Positions 8,935-17,885 of a stretch of DNA of 64,000 nt are shown here, piece after piece. Position numbers and translations under genes: made by a program. A model generated the notes under the pieces. It had not been told where the DNA came from and searched no databases. It worked only from the letters and a program-made list of their open reading frames with translations. The DNA is from Vibrio maritimus. GTDB lineage: Bacteria; Pseudomonadota; Gammaproteobacteria; Enterobacterales; Vibrionaceae. The stretch covers positions 310,001 through 374,000 of the forward strand of contig NZ_CP090440.1 of the NCBI RefSeq assembly GCF_021441885.1, written 5' to 3'. Numbering within the stretch: the first letter of the stretch is position 1; every line of letters begins with the position of its first letter.

Positions 8935-9971
8935 GGCTTTGTTGCCGAATTCAACGAAAGAGCGGACGCTAGTTAAATAGTTCGTATTTTAAACAACATA
9001 CTGCGTTTCGGGCATACCTATCCCAGTTAGCTTGTTGAGTGCTTTAATCATGGCGTAAGCCTCACCAACTTGTGCGTTGTAATCTCGAAGCGTGAGTGAA
9101 GCACCTAGTAGTTGTTTTACTCGATACATAGCGGTCTCCGACAATGACCGCTTATGGTAACCATACTTCTGTTTCCACTTTTTGTTCGAGCCGTAGAGCT
9201 TTTGGCAGCCAACTGCCAGATTACGTGGATGCCCTTTTTCCCAGAAAACGGCACCTTCGCGCGGAGAGATTAAAGGTGTCGCTTTCTTAACCCTAATCGC
9301 CCTGTGACACTCTCTTGTATCGTATGCACCATCTCCCGAGATTTCCTTGATGGTTCGGCGTGTTTGTTTAAGTAGATTGAGGAGTACTTCCGCATCAGTC
9401 ACACTTGATAGTGTCAGCTCTGCGGTGATAATTTCATGTGTATCTGTATCAACCGCAAGATGGAGTTTACGCCAGACTCGACGCTTGCCATCAGTTCCAT
9501 GCTTTTTCACTTTCCATTCTCCCTCACCGTATATCTTGAGCCCAGTTGCATCAATGGCTACGTGTTAGATGGCGCCTCGTGTTGAGGCTTTGAAATTAAC
9601 CTCTACATCCTTGGCTCGACGGCTTATACAGGTATAGTGCGGACAAATCAATGGAACATTCGCTAATTTAAATACTGAGTCTATGAAGACCTGTAGCGCC
9701 CTTAGGGGTAAGGAAAAGATGCGCTTCACCATGAGAGCGGTCGTGATAGCTAAGTCACTAAACCTATGCTGTTTAGGTTGTTTCCACTCGGTTATTGCTT
9801 CTTCGTCAATCCAAAACGTGAGTGAACCTCGATTGACTAGGGAGTTGTTGTACTTGCGCCAGTTGGTGGTTTTATAGCGAGGCTTCGGCATGAAATCAAA
9901 GTCAGTGAATGAATGTTCCTGATCTGATCGTAAGATTTTGATTTAGTTCAGTCGATTTCGGCAACAAAGCC
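8935..9971 (-). mobile_element. IS5-family insertion sequence with 4-bp target duplication
   Basis: The ends are inverted repeats GGCTTTGTTGCCGAA(T/A)TC at 8935 and the complement of 9954-9971. A 4-bp direct repeat AACC (8931-8934 and 9972-9975) flanks the element as its target duplication. This shows the insertion occurred in place, between an Im9-like relic on the left and a GNAT relic on the right, which were therefore already fused. Length is 1,037 bp, normal for this family. Confidence 0.9.
8989..9891 (-). pseudogene. IS5-family DDE transposase, interrupted by an in-frame stop
   Basis: The frame runs from ATG 9891 (PKPRYKTTNWRKYN) through LSLPLRALQ-like and ADVEVNFKASTRGAI, meets a stop at about 9565, and continues in the same frame with HVAIDATGLKIYGEGEWKV to 8989. 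The DDE region is visible: AIDATGLK, HLAVDTDTHEI, ISGDGAYDTRECH and the Y-R-K-E-like AMYRVKQLLGASLTLRDY. Without the stop the protein would be about 300 aa, the family norm. A single nonsense change between the N-terminal and catalytic parts is the only visible defect. Confidence 0.85.
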
Positions 9972-10160
9972 AACCTTGAGTGCGAGCATAGTCTAGGCAT
10001 GCGATAGCCATTCTTTTACCTAACCCATGTCCTCGCCCTTCAGGCAAAATGAACAGTTTTTTCAGCTCACATACCTCTGGGCTGCCATTAAATGACGTTA
10101 AACCACAACCGCCAACAACTTTCCCATCCAATAGAGTCACCAAATAGGGACTTTTACAGT
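9972..10160 (-). pseudogene. GNAT acetyltransferase fragment, truncated at both ends
   Basis: The open minus frame encodes PYLVTLLDGKVVGGCGL, ELKKLFILPEGRGHGLGKR and ACLDYARTQG. These are the core of a GNAT fold, including the acetyl-CoA pyrophosphate-binding R-G-x-G-x-G/K segment (GRGHGLGKR). The C-terminus is cut at the IS5-type element. The N-terminus ends where the repeat shared with 26397 begins. It has no proper start and is a remnant. Confidence 0.75.
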
Positions 10161-10315
10161 AATTGCATCTTAGTTTTACTTAAAAATGTTACATCACCTA
10201 TCACTACTGAGAATCTAGCCTGTAACAAAATAGGAGTTAAAATTTGTTACTATACAGCAAAACTTCATACTCCAAAGAACGTTTTATTACTCTAGTGCGT
10301 CTTCGTTGTTTGTAC

Positions 10316-11395
10316 TCAGTTCCAATCTCCGCTATCTGTAAACCCATCAATGTAAACACTAGAGCGGATAGACTCTGCAAATTTTTCTGCTTGTAATTGT
10401 ACATCAGGTTCTTTCCCTGATTTTTCTGGTGAAAAAAGATAATGACCTGAAAGCTCTTTAATAATAGCGTTATAGTAGTATTGCTCAGGAGACCCGCCCT
10501 GCTCTTTAAAAAGTTGATATTTAATCATTCTGATATCACCTAAAACAAACGACTTATTTATTAGTTTCTCTTTTTCATCTTTATTTATTGTGGCAAAATA
10601 TAGCTTATAAATGGCCGGAATATAGTTATTGTTAGACGCTATCGTAAGAAGCTTAATCGCCAATTCATGCTGTTCTTGCGTATTCGATATATCTTTATTT
10701 TCCTCTTTCGAGTAAAACAAAATCGTACCAACATAATCCATTAAAGGTTGGTAGTAATGCGCCTCTGCAAAGCGGATGATTTCCTGAATATACTCTGCTC
10801 GAGTCTCTGTCGACTGGTCCCAGTTTTTTTGTTTGAGAAAAAAATATTGAGCACGTAAATCGCCTTGTTGGGCGAGCTTCTCAAACCCTTCCACCGCTAA
10901 CTCAAAATACGCCTCATCACACACGTCTGATTCGTAAATCGTGCTCAACCCCATCTTATTGAATAACTTACTACGAGCGGAACCTTTTCCGTAGCGCTGA
11001 CAAAACTCACCTTGTTCTGACAACTCTAACGCCGCATATGGATTACCCGCTTGCATGGACTCAGTTAAGAACTGATAGACTTCTCCCCGCAACTCATTAT
11101 AGGGAAGTGATAATTTTGCGTACCACAATTTACTTTCACTATCTCCACCTTTTAATGGCTCATATACTTCTTCCTTAACGCGGCCATGCTGTAGCTGAAC
11201 AAAGAAACGATAAAGGGCATCCCCTGGCCTTACCGTACTGGAAATATACGGATCTTCTGACACTTTATCGATATTCTCCGCGATGAAGGTTTTAAACAGC
11301 GGAATATCGTCCTGAGGATTTGGCGCACAGCCTGAGACACTCAATACCAAACTCGCCACCACAGCGAGTTTACGGAGAGCGTGGTTAAAATACAT
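10316..11395 (-). CDS. Sel1-like lipoprotein, probable immunity protein (copy 1)
   Basis: ATG 11395 is chosen because GGAG lies 8 bases upstream, the same spacing as in the paralogue at 27649. The signal peptide ends at a lipobox (LVLSVSGCAP), so the protein is probably membrane-anchored and faces the periplasm. Short helical repeats (QAGNPYAALELSEQG, AQQGDLRAQYFFLK, SNNNYIPAIYKLY) resemble Sel1/TPR-type repeats. It overlaps the 3' end of the effector fragment by 11 bases. The first half differs from the copy at 26558 while the second half is nearly identical. A periplasmic immunity role is inferred from gene order, overlap and divergence pattern. It still looks intact although its effector is truncated. 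Confidence 0.65.
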   Translation of the reverse strand: MYFNHALRKLAVVASLVLSVSGCAPNPQDDIPLFKTFIAENIDKVSEDPYISSTVRPGDALYRFFVQLQHGRVKEEVYEPLKGGDSESKLWYAKLSLPYNELRGEVYQFLTESMQAGNPYAALELSEQGEFCQRYGKGSARSKLFNKMGLSTIYESDVCDEAYFELAVEGFEKLAQQGDLRAQYFFLKQKNWDQSTETRAEYIQEIIRFAEAHYYQPLMDYVGTILFYSKEENKDISNTQEQHELAIKLLTIASNNNYIPAIYKLYFATINKDEKEKLINKSFVLGDIRMIKYQLFKEQGGSPEQYYYNAIIKELSGHYLFSPEKSGKEPDVQLQAEKFAESIRSSVYIDGFTDSGDWN

Positions 11396-13590
11396 CATCA
11401 ATACTCCACGCTATAATGATTTGTTCTGCTTGGCTCTGTTTTGACTTGAATCTCTCTTCCACAGTGATAAGCGCCTTTTCTCCGATTTCTGCTGCGTTAG
11501 AAACGATGCTGACGGGATAAGCGTCGTAGCGATTGACATCGATTGGGGAAGGGGCGTTGTACAGATGAACCTGCTCCATTGAGCGAGTCAGCACCATATT
11601 CCTACATAACTTTTTCGAACTTCTATTAAAGAGATTTTCTAATACGTAGCTATATTGCCCACCAAACTCTTTCACAAAGCTCGCCAACCTAAGCCACTGC
11701 TCTTTGTAGGTTTGCCACTCCAGAGGATAGTTTTTCTCTCTCTTAGGTAAATTCCCCATCGCAATCAATGCTTCTTTCCACTGACGCTGCTTGGCCTCAC
11801 CTTGCTCATTATCGTCATCAGCAAGCCATTGCATTACTTGAACTATCGCTTGTGCCTGTAGGTGGTTTTTCTCTTGTGAGAAAAATTGCTCCTCACACAA
11901 ACAATTGAGGAGATGGCATAAGGTTTCAGGAGGAAGTTTGACTATCCATTGTTGTATGTCTTCAGTCTTGCCGTCTCTCCCACCATTGATACGGTCAGCA
12001 ATCGCAGGCGCATACTCCCGACTGAGAGCGCCCCGTTTGTAGTCCTTCCATAAGTGATGCGGCATCAGTAGCACACTGGCGACCGTCAAGCCGGTCGCCA
12101 TCGCAATGGTCATCACATCGTTTAATAACTCAAAGCTCTCATTGTGGCCATTCTCGTCCACTTCCCCAAAGAGGGAGAGTCGACGAAAGTCATTGCGCTT
12201 TAATAACGAAAACAGATGCAGCAAAAAGGCGTCCGTGGCGTCAGCGTTGAGCTCTATCGCCACCTTGCCCGCGCACCCTGAGCCTACGGCAAGTGCAGCA
12301 TCAACAATAAACAGCAGCACACCGCCTTGCAGTTTGAGTTCGGCGATGGCTCTCGCCCCCGCGCCCCAGGCTGCCGACAGTTGACCTTCAATTGAGCCCA
12401 GCTTGTGCGGCGTTTGAAGCGTTGGGCTTTCAGGAGGCTGCCAATAGACTGCTCCACCCAGATTCCCGCCCGCTTCTACACCCGCAAAGGCATTCATTTC
12501 TAATGACACTTCCCCCGCAAGTTTAGCCTGCTCGGCTGAACGCAGATTGCCATTTCCAAGCGCATAAGCATCATGAATCTTCGGGTTGTCGAGCATGATG
12601 GTGTTGCCCCTAATCCCAAAACCTTCATCGATGTTGGTGGGGCCAAATTCGATGCGTTGCCCAAGTTGACAAGAAACGCCAGCCAGTCCTTGCAATGAGC
12701 CAAAAACGCACAGCGCAAAGCCCCCCAATGGGAAAGACTCTTCCTTCTTCTCTTCTTGCTTTTGGTACGGCAATGCCATGGGCTGTAAGCCCACACCATT
12801 GAGGTTGGTTTTCTGGCGATATTGGTTGCCTTCTTGCGGCAGCCAGTAGGTAAATGCCACTTGGCCTTGCAAGGCGGAAAACTGAGCCGACACATTGTGA
12901 CTGCCCATGAAGTTTTTCGTCACTGGATTAGAGGCGGAGGCATTAAGCTCGCTCTCCGCCTTCATGACCAAGCGAAATAGTTGCGCCCCCGCCTCTACCG
13001 AATAGGAAGATAGGGAGGTCGGGCCGCTCTCATCCAAGACATGATAACTGTCTTGCCAGAAGACCGATTCTTTGGTGAGTGACGCCAGATTCACTTTCAA
13101 TTTCGGGTTGGACAAAGCTGTCAGCGCTTTTGATAAGGAGTCGGGATGTGTGATGTGTTGTCCTCCCGTATTCATCGTGGTGAAGGTCTGGTTGCTCAAC
13201 ACCTCAATATGAAAGGCGCCTTTATAGCACAAATGGTCTTCACTGCTTTCTGGCATATACCAATCGGGGCCGCGAACATAAAACACCTCACCATCAGAAA
13301 GTAAGCTGCATTCTACGATTTGAATGTCGTTGTAGACCGCTTGATTGAGAAATCCCGACCTGCTGACCTTCTTAGGGGTAAATGCACGTTCGTCCCACAA
13401 TAAAGTCAAGACCGCCGGCATCGTATTCGAATGTTCTAACACCGTCTCAGGGATAAGCACTGACGGGCCTTTTTCGGCACGTTGTTGAGCCAAATGATGA
13501 AGCTCAGTGAGTCGCGCTTTTGCAAAGCGTTTTATCCATAATAATTTTGTTACGGTGTCATCAAACAGCGTTAACCGAGAGCATAAAAAA
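11385..13590 (-). pseudogene. 5'-truncated copy of the LysM-type T6SS effector
   Basis: The frame is open from about 13590 and aligns with residues from about 490 to the end of the 1,217-aa effector at 27639 (LLWIKRFAKARL against LLWIKKVALARL; NDIQIVECSLLSDGEVFYVRG). The LysM domain and N-terminal third are missing, cut by the ISKra4-type element at 13596. The best internal start would be a TTG at 13493 without a good ribosome site. The hydrophobic segments (LQGGVLLFIVDAALAVGSG; VMTIAMATGLTVASVLLMP) and the toxin tail are kept. The last 65 or so residues differ strongly from the full-length copy. This is an orphan toxin end paired with its own immunity gene. Confidence 0.75.
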
Positions 13591-13610
13591 TTGTGGGGTA
13601 TCCTTACCTG

Positions 13611-14971
13611 CTAAGCGGCTTTCAGTTCAGGATACCAACCTTCAAATACTGCCTCTAACTCTCCATTGAGCACCGTTGTTCGTGTTTGAAGCAAATAGTG
13701 GGCTCCTTGTTGACTCCACTGCATTTGCTGCTTCTTCGCCATTCTCTTAGATACCACTTCATTCACCGTCGATTCAACAAAAGAAGTCGATATTGGTTCG
13801 TTGTATCGGCATCGTTCTCCGTAGTTAGGGATCATCGCCTGATTATTCTCGATGTAAGTCATCAGCTCTTCTACGTATTGAACCAATTTCTTGCGCTTTG
13901 GGTATTTAAATTCGGGGAAATCACAAATATCGAGGCTACAATCAAGCTGAGAAAGAGCTTCTTGTGTATTCCCGTGCCACAGATACCACTTTGCACTAGC
14001 CAAATGTTGTTGCAAGAGTTCTCCTTCTCTTGGGGAACTTTTGCATACGCCTTTAGCGTATTGATTCAAGACTGTCAGTTTCATTGTAATATGGAACCAA
14101 TCTAGAACGTGCTCCGCTTCTGGATAGAGTCGGTATTGCATCTCTCGTAAGTTTTCAGCACCATCAGATAGAAACGTGATCTGTTGATTAGCTTGCATTC
14201 CTTGAGACGTTAATAAAGAAATCATACGCTTGCGTGGATTGGCTTCTATTTTTTGGACATAACCAAATCGCTTAGCTTTCACCTGTGTTGAGAAGCTTTT
14301 CCCTGTGATTACCTCGAAGTTACTTTTACGATTAGTACTGTCTCTTACATAGCCACCGTCAAACCCGATCACCATTGGTTTTCCTGGTTTAGGCAAATTT
14401 TCCCAGTCCACTGGATAACCGTCGAGGCTATCTGATTGACTTTCTAACTCCGACTCTTGTCTTCTGGCCACGTCAATTAAATGGTTACGTACCGTTACTG
14501 CATTCAGCTTTTGGTTGATCGGTAGAATATCTTTCAATCGATCAACAGTCAGACCATATGACATTAATGAAGCCCATTTTGTCTCTAAACACTTGAGTTC
14601 AGGATGAACATTACTTGGTAACCATTCACTCAGTAAACTCACCGTCTGAAAGGGTGAATCTTCACAAGAACATCGATAAAGACGGTAACCTGTGATGGGA
14701 ACTTGTCCGAATAACATATTGAATTTTCGGTGTTGATAATCTTTGATTCGGCGTTTTTTTCCGCATTCTGGACAGCATCGGTGTCGTTGCATGTAAGATT
14801 GGCTTTGCGCATCAACTAATGTTTGCTGTGTCGATTTGAGCAGTGCTTTTGATTTATCAATGGATAATCCAGGGAGAAGGGGTTGGTGAAGTGACGACTC
14901 TAATTCTAATAGCTCTTTACGATAGGTGAACCATCATCTTGTATGATTACTGCTTCTATCATCATCTTCAT
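13611..14971 (-). pseudogene. ISKra4-family transposase, frameshift near the N-terminus
   Basis: The main frame (393 aa from ATG 14792) has a zinc-finger-like start (CCPECGKKRR; YRCSCEDSPF), the catalytic segments FDGGYVRDS, ITFLSDGAENLREMQ, HVLDWFHITMKL and the final ISTSFVESTVNEVVSKRM segment. The same frame is open further upstream (YRKELLELESSL, GLSIDKSKALLKSTQ) without a start. The natural ATG with its leader (MKMMIEAVIIQDDG, 14971) is in another frame, so a one-base shift lies near 14930. Either the element is disabled or it uses the internal start or frameshifting. The family call is from memory of ISKra4 proteins. Confidence 0.7.
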
Positions 14972-14995
14972 CGATACCACCCTCTATTGTTAGTC

Positions 14996-15574
14996 TTATT
15001 GTTGTTCCTTTTGTAATTGTTTTCTCAGCTTGTAATAAGTTGAGACGCCTAATCCCACATTGTCACAAGCGAGTTTAAGGCGAATTCCTTTCGCCTTCAG
15101 TTCATCAACCAAAGCGACTTTATGCCTATCAGCAGGAGGGCGTCCAGTTCGTTCTCCACGTGCTTTTTTGGCAGCTATCCCTTCTGCTTGGCGCTCTCGA
15201 ATTAACGCTCGCTCAAACTGACCAAAAGCCGACATCATATGTAACTGTAATTCTTGTAACGGATCGATTTTCGATGCCGAAAAATGAATATTTTCTTTTA
15301 TAAACATGAGTGATATGCCTTGCTGACGAAGTTTAAGCGTCAAATCACACATATCCATCATATTTCTACATAACCGGTCAATGGAATGAACGACCAAAAC
15401 ATCCCCTGTTGATAGTTGGCTTAGTAGTTGTTGGAGTTTTGGTCTATGTATATCCTTTCCGCTAGCGACTTCTATCACCGTTTGAGCAATATCATAGCCA
15501 GCTTTGATGATGGCTTGTTCTTGTCTTGCTGAGTTTTGGTCAGAAGAGCTGACTCTTATGTATGCATAGAACAT
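14996..15574 (-). CDS. Serine recombinase (resolvase/invertase)
   Basis: The 192-aa protein has the small serine recombinase layout. The catalytic domain opens with YAYIRVSSSDQNSARQ, whose serine in the VSS segment is the nucleophile, and has the DVLVVHSIDRLCRN motif with the conserved S-x-D-R. A long E helix follows (FGQFERALIRERQAEGI), and after ARGERTGRPP comes an HTH (VGLGVSTYYKLRK). Length is normal for Tn3-type resolvases. It lies inside the ISKra4-type element just upstream of its transposase and probably resolves cointegrates or serves as a passenger. Confidence 0.85.
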   Translation of the reverse strand: MFYAYIRVSSSDQNSARQEQAIIKAGYDIAQTVIEVASGKDIHRPKLQQLLSQLSTGDVLVVHSIDRLCRNMMDMCDLTLKLRQQGISLMFIKENIHFSASKIDPLQELQLHMMSAFGQFERALIRERQAEGIAAKKARGERTGRPPADRHKVALVDELKAKGIRLKLACDNVGLGVSTYYKLRKQLQKEQQ

Positions 15575-15714
15575 AAAAATTCTTTAAATGTAATAGAGGA
15601 TTATGGATTATGGATTATTCTATAAACACTATAATACCCAAGGTTTAGAGACAGTTTTGAGCCGTATCTCTCCATTTACGAAAAAGTATACCTTTAGAGA
15701 CAAAGAGAAGAGCG

Positions 15715-16293
15715 CTATATCAAAATGAAAGATGATTCGAGTACTGGATTTAGTGGGTCGAGCTTATCAATTTGATTGTTGACTCTTTGTCGATCAAAAC
15801 GAACGGATGCCCAGGCCCAAGCAAAAGGTCGAAGTTCTCCAATGGTTGTTGAGTCATCGCCTTCAGCAAGAGCTTGCGCAAACTCAAGCATTTTATCTAT
15901 CTCCTCAAATTCTGTAACACCAGGCATTTTGTTACCAGCGACACAAAATGGTACTTTCTTTGAGCAATTTTCTTTTATTTCTTCGATACGAATGTCATGT
16001 AGCCACGATTCAAAGAAGTTGTATTCGTACGTGAAACGATCTCCAACTTCGAGCCCTAACGTATCCAGCGTCACATGAAATGGATTGTCGCTAAAGATTA
16101 TCCCGCCTTCATGATAAATCCCGTAGTCTTTGCCGTAGACTCGAAATTTATGCAGATACTCATCGTCCCACCCATGAGCAATTTGAATGATAAAATGGAG
16201 ATGAGCTAGTGATGTGTTGGAAGCTAGTCGAAATCGTCGCCAAACCATAGGGCTGACATCGCGAAGAGCAATTTTGATTGTGTAAGTTTTCAC
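15715..16293 (-). CDS. Plasmid pRiA4b ORF-3-family protein
   Basis: The 192-aa product begins MKTYTIKIALRDVSPMVWRR, the typical opening of the pRiA4b ORF-3 family. It continues with LAHLHFIIQIAHGWDDEYLHKF, VGDRFTYEYNFFESWLHDI and the Cys segment KVPFCVAGNKMPG of that family. Members are often found on plasmids and beside transposases; their molecular role is not established. The gene is complete and stands just outside the ISKra4-type element end. The family call is reliable; no function can be given. Confidence 0.8.
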   Translation of the reverse strand: MKTYTIKIALRDVSPMVWRRFRLASNTSLAHLHFIIQIAHGWDDEYLHKFRVYGKDYGIYHEGGIIFSDNPFHVTLDTLGLEVGDRFTYEYNFFESWLHDIRIEEIKENCSKKVPFCVAGNKMPGVTEFEEIDKMLEFAQALAEGDDSTTIGELRPFAWAWASVRFDRQRVNNQIDKLDPLNPVLESSFILI

Positions 16294-16380
16294 TCCGGCA
16301 TACCTATCGAACCATGTTAGATACCTGTCATGTTACTAATATTTCGATAATTGTGAACTAAGCATGCCCCACACTTTTTT

Positions 16381-16626
16381 ATGCTCTCGTATACTTTGAA
16401 CTCACTCTTAACCAAACTAACCGACGTTATGCAAATCAGAAAAGACTTCGAATACTATAAAAATCTGCACAGCTTAGTTAGCCATGCCCTCCTCCATCTT
16501 TTGTTTCAAATATCGACGTCTTCTCGCTATGTCCCTGTCACAAGGCGAAATGAGATCCTACTTAAATATCTCAAGCCAAAGCTCAATGATAAAGCCTTGT
16601 TAAATATCAAAAAGACATCAGGCTAA
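16381..16626 (+). CDS. Hypothetical protein or gene remnant, 81 aa
   Basis: The ORF opens at ATG 16381 with no good ribosome site. It gives a basic, Leu-rich product with the segment SRYVPVTRRNEILLKYLKPK. The DNA encoding that segment resembles 4137-4185 near the integron cassette (TGTCCCT, CTCAAGGC and ATGAGA blocks in the same order), which is out of any clear gene there. This suggests a fragment of a repeated, possibly mobile, sequence. I do not recognise a family. Confidence 0.3.
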   Translation: MLSYTLNSLLTKLTDVMQIRKDFEYYKNLHSLVSHALLHLLFQISTSSRYVPVTRRNEILLKYLKPKLNDKALLNIKKTSG

Positions 16627-16664
16627 TGATCCAAACCGCGAGAAGCAAAGGAAGTAATTTGGAA

Positions 16665-17021
16665 ATGAAGTTATATGATCTTAACGAAAAGGCAACTCAG
16701 ACCAAGATAGATGGCTTAGAAAAGCTCTACGGTCTCTTGGTTTACTTGTACGATGAAGAAGGCATCGAGTCAAAGCTCTTTGAGAAAGGGACTAAGGCAG
16801 AGCCAGGTATTCTTTATATGTTGCAAGACCATATCGAACATGGTTTTGATGAAACCACTGGAAAGCAACAGACACCGGTATCGATGTTGATTCAACATGA
16901 GCGAGCGCCAGAGCTAATAGAGACCATCAACAAACACGGTTGGTTTGTGGCAGAGATGAAAGAGTGGAATGCCAGTACCTATCAAGCTCACCTCCTTATT
17001 CACCCTGCGTCCAGCACATAG
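16665..17021 (+). CDS. Hypothetical acidic protein, 118 aa
   Basis: ATG 16665 is preferred because a GGAAG/TTTGGAA purine stretch precedes it; an in-frame start at 16626 lacks one. The product is soluble, acidic and predicted mostly helical (TKIDGLEKLYGLLVYLYDEEG), with LYMLQDHIEHGFDE and a final hydrophobic strand AHLLIHPAS. No signal peptide or membrane span is present. No family was recognised. It stands alone on the plus strand between the pRiA4b ORF-3 gene and the repeat at 17111. Confidence 0.55.
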   Translation: MKLYDLNEKATQTKIDGLEKLYGLLVYLYDEEGIESKLFEKGTKAEPGILYMLQDHIEHGFDETTGKQQTPVSMLIQHERAPELIETINKHGWFVAEMKEWNASTYQAHLLIHPASST

Positions 17022-17110
17022 AATAACGCTCCGGATACACATAGATGTGAAAATGTGGATTACTCTTACACGCGAGTCTAATTGACGTACAGTTTAAGCC
17101 GAACTGCTAT

Positions 17111-17175
17111 TTACTCACTTGGTGGACCAGTGCCTCTCTCATACCGCCCTGGCACTCTTTGAATACTGGTCCACA
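17111..17175. repeat. Dispersed hairpin repeat, copy A
   Basis: The element starts TTACTCACTTGGTGGA and contains a perfect 10-bp inverted repeat GTGGACCAGT (17122-17131) and ACTGGTCCAC (17165-17174). Related copies are at 21040-21101 and 61101-61165. Each lies downstream of a small minus-strand gene (here the 86-aa ORF at 17244). It could act as a transcription terminator or a recombination boundary. Confidence 0.65.
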
Positions 17176-17243
17176 TCTTTTCGCTCTGTGTGCAGCACCC
17201 AAACCCAGCATCCAAACTTATTGAAAAAGATTTTTGAGTAACC

Positions 17244-17504
17244 TCAATGACGCAGCGTCGTCACTTTAGGGTCTACGTGAATGTAAACGAGGTCGCAATC
17301 CAGCTCTAGCTTAGTGCCTTGCTGATGCGCCACCGCTGACATAAAGCGCGCCATACACCTCAAAGTTTCTTCTGTCCCTAACTCCGTAAATGCCTCAGCA
17401 ATGTGCTGATAAACTGCTCTTTCTGTTTTGATTTCATCGGTCCCAACAAAAAAAGAGGCGAGCAGTCCGCTAGGTGTCTGCTCGCCCAATCTCGCAATGA
17501 CCAC
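17244..17504 (-). CDS. Hypothetical protein, 86 aa
   Basis: The ORF starts at ATG 17504 and gives a soluble product: a mixed start (VIARLGEQTPSGLLASFFVG), a helix (YQHIAEAFTELGTEETLRC) and a final strand (CDLVYIHVDPKVTTL). It has neither signal peptide nor membrane segment. Its position, upstream of hairpin repeat A on the minus strand, parallels the 67-aa genes at 21165 and 61238, though the proteins are not alike. No family was recognised. Confidence 0.45.
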   Translation of the reverse strand: MVIARLGEQTPSGLLASFFVGTDEIKTERAVYQHIAEAFTELGTEETLRCMARFMSAVAHQQGTKLELDCDLVYIHVDPKVTTLRH

Positions 17505-17885
17505 TGCGTTTTCTTATTAGAGCCGCTCTATAAACATACTCACTTATAAGCCGTGCGCTTGTGATAGCATTCTCAATATTAACGATAAATTAATGATTTT
17601 TAACAAGGTTATAAGCCTCTCTGTACCCCGAAAAATGCCACCTACAACCACGTTAAAACGCCTCTCTTAAGAATAAATAGAACAAACATCACTTAATCTC
17701 TGAATATTGAGCACTTACAGACAAGGGAAGTACGTCATCAAAGTCTCGTCGTGGTCCTAAATTGCCCGAAGACTTGCCGAGTGAACTTACTAGATAAGAC
17801 TAAGCTCCCCAATAAAAAATATGCTTAACATACGCATTTATATGTATATCATTGCATTATGTATGTATTAGAAGGTTTATGTGAC
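17505..17885. other. Intergenic region upstream of the ParB-domain gene
   Basis: No gene was recognised in this 381-base gap. The right part (17810-17865) is strongly AT-rich, with TATATGTATAT-like sequence, and probably contains the promoter of the ParB-domain/methyltransferase pair. The divergent 86-aa gene would also be transcribed from the left part. No clear terminator or operator was identified. Confidence 0.4.

Larger units (their letters stand above)
10156..13590 (-). repeat. Direct-repeat module copy 1 (LysM-effector 3' half plus Sel1 lipoprotein)
   Basis: This block matches 26397 to about 29830 in the same orientation. Homology starts in the shared sequence GTAATTRCATCTT at one end and ends inside the effector reading frame at the other, where an ISKra4-type element begins. 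Most of the block is nearly identical, apart from a divergent island at about 10858-11590 and scattered differences in the effector body. Recombination between the copies would delete about 16 kb. Confidence 0.8.
13596..15639 (-). mobile_element. ISKra4-family element carrying a resolvase gene
   Basis: The ends begin GGGTATCC (13596) and, on the opposite strand at 15639, GGGTATTA. They enclose a transposase and a serine recombinase in the same direction. At about 2.04 kb the element is longer than a simple IS because of the resolvase. It sits exactly where the truncated effector copy ends. No clear target duplication was seen, and the N-terminal part of the effector is not found on the other side, so a deletion or rearrangement accompanied or followed insertion. 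Confidence 0.6.

Noticed and set aside
11385..13493. The 702-aa frame as an intact effector starting at TTG 13493
   Set aside because: Homology to the full-length effector continues upstream of that codon to 13590, so the frame is a truncated gene rather than a shorter effector.
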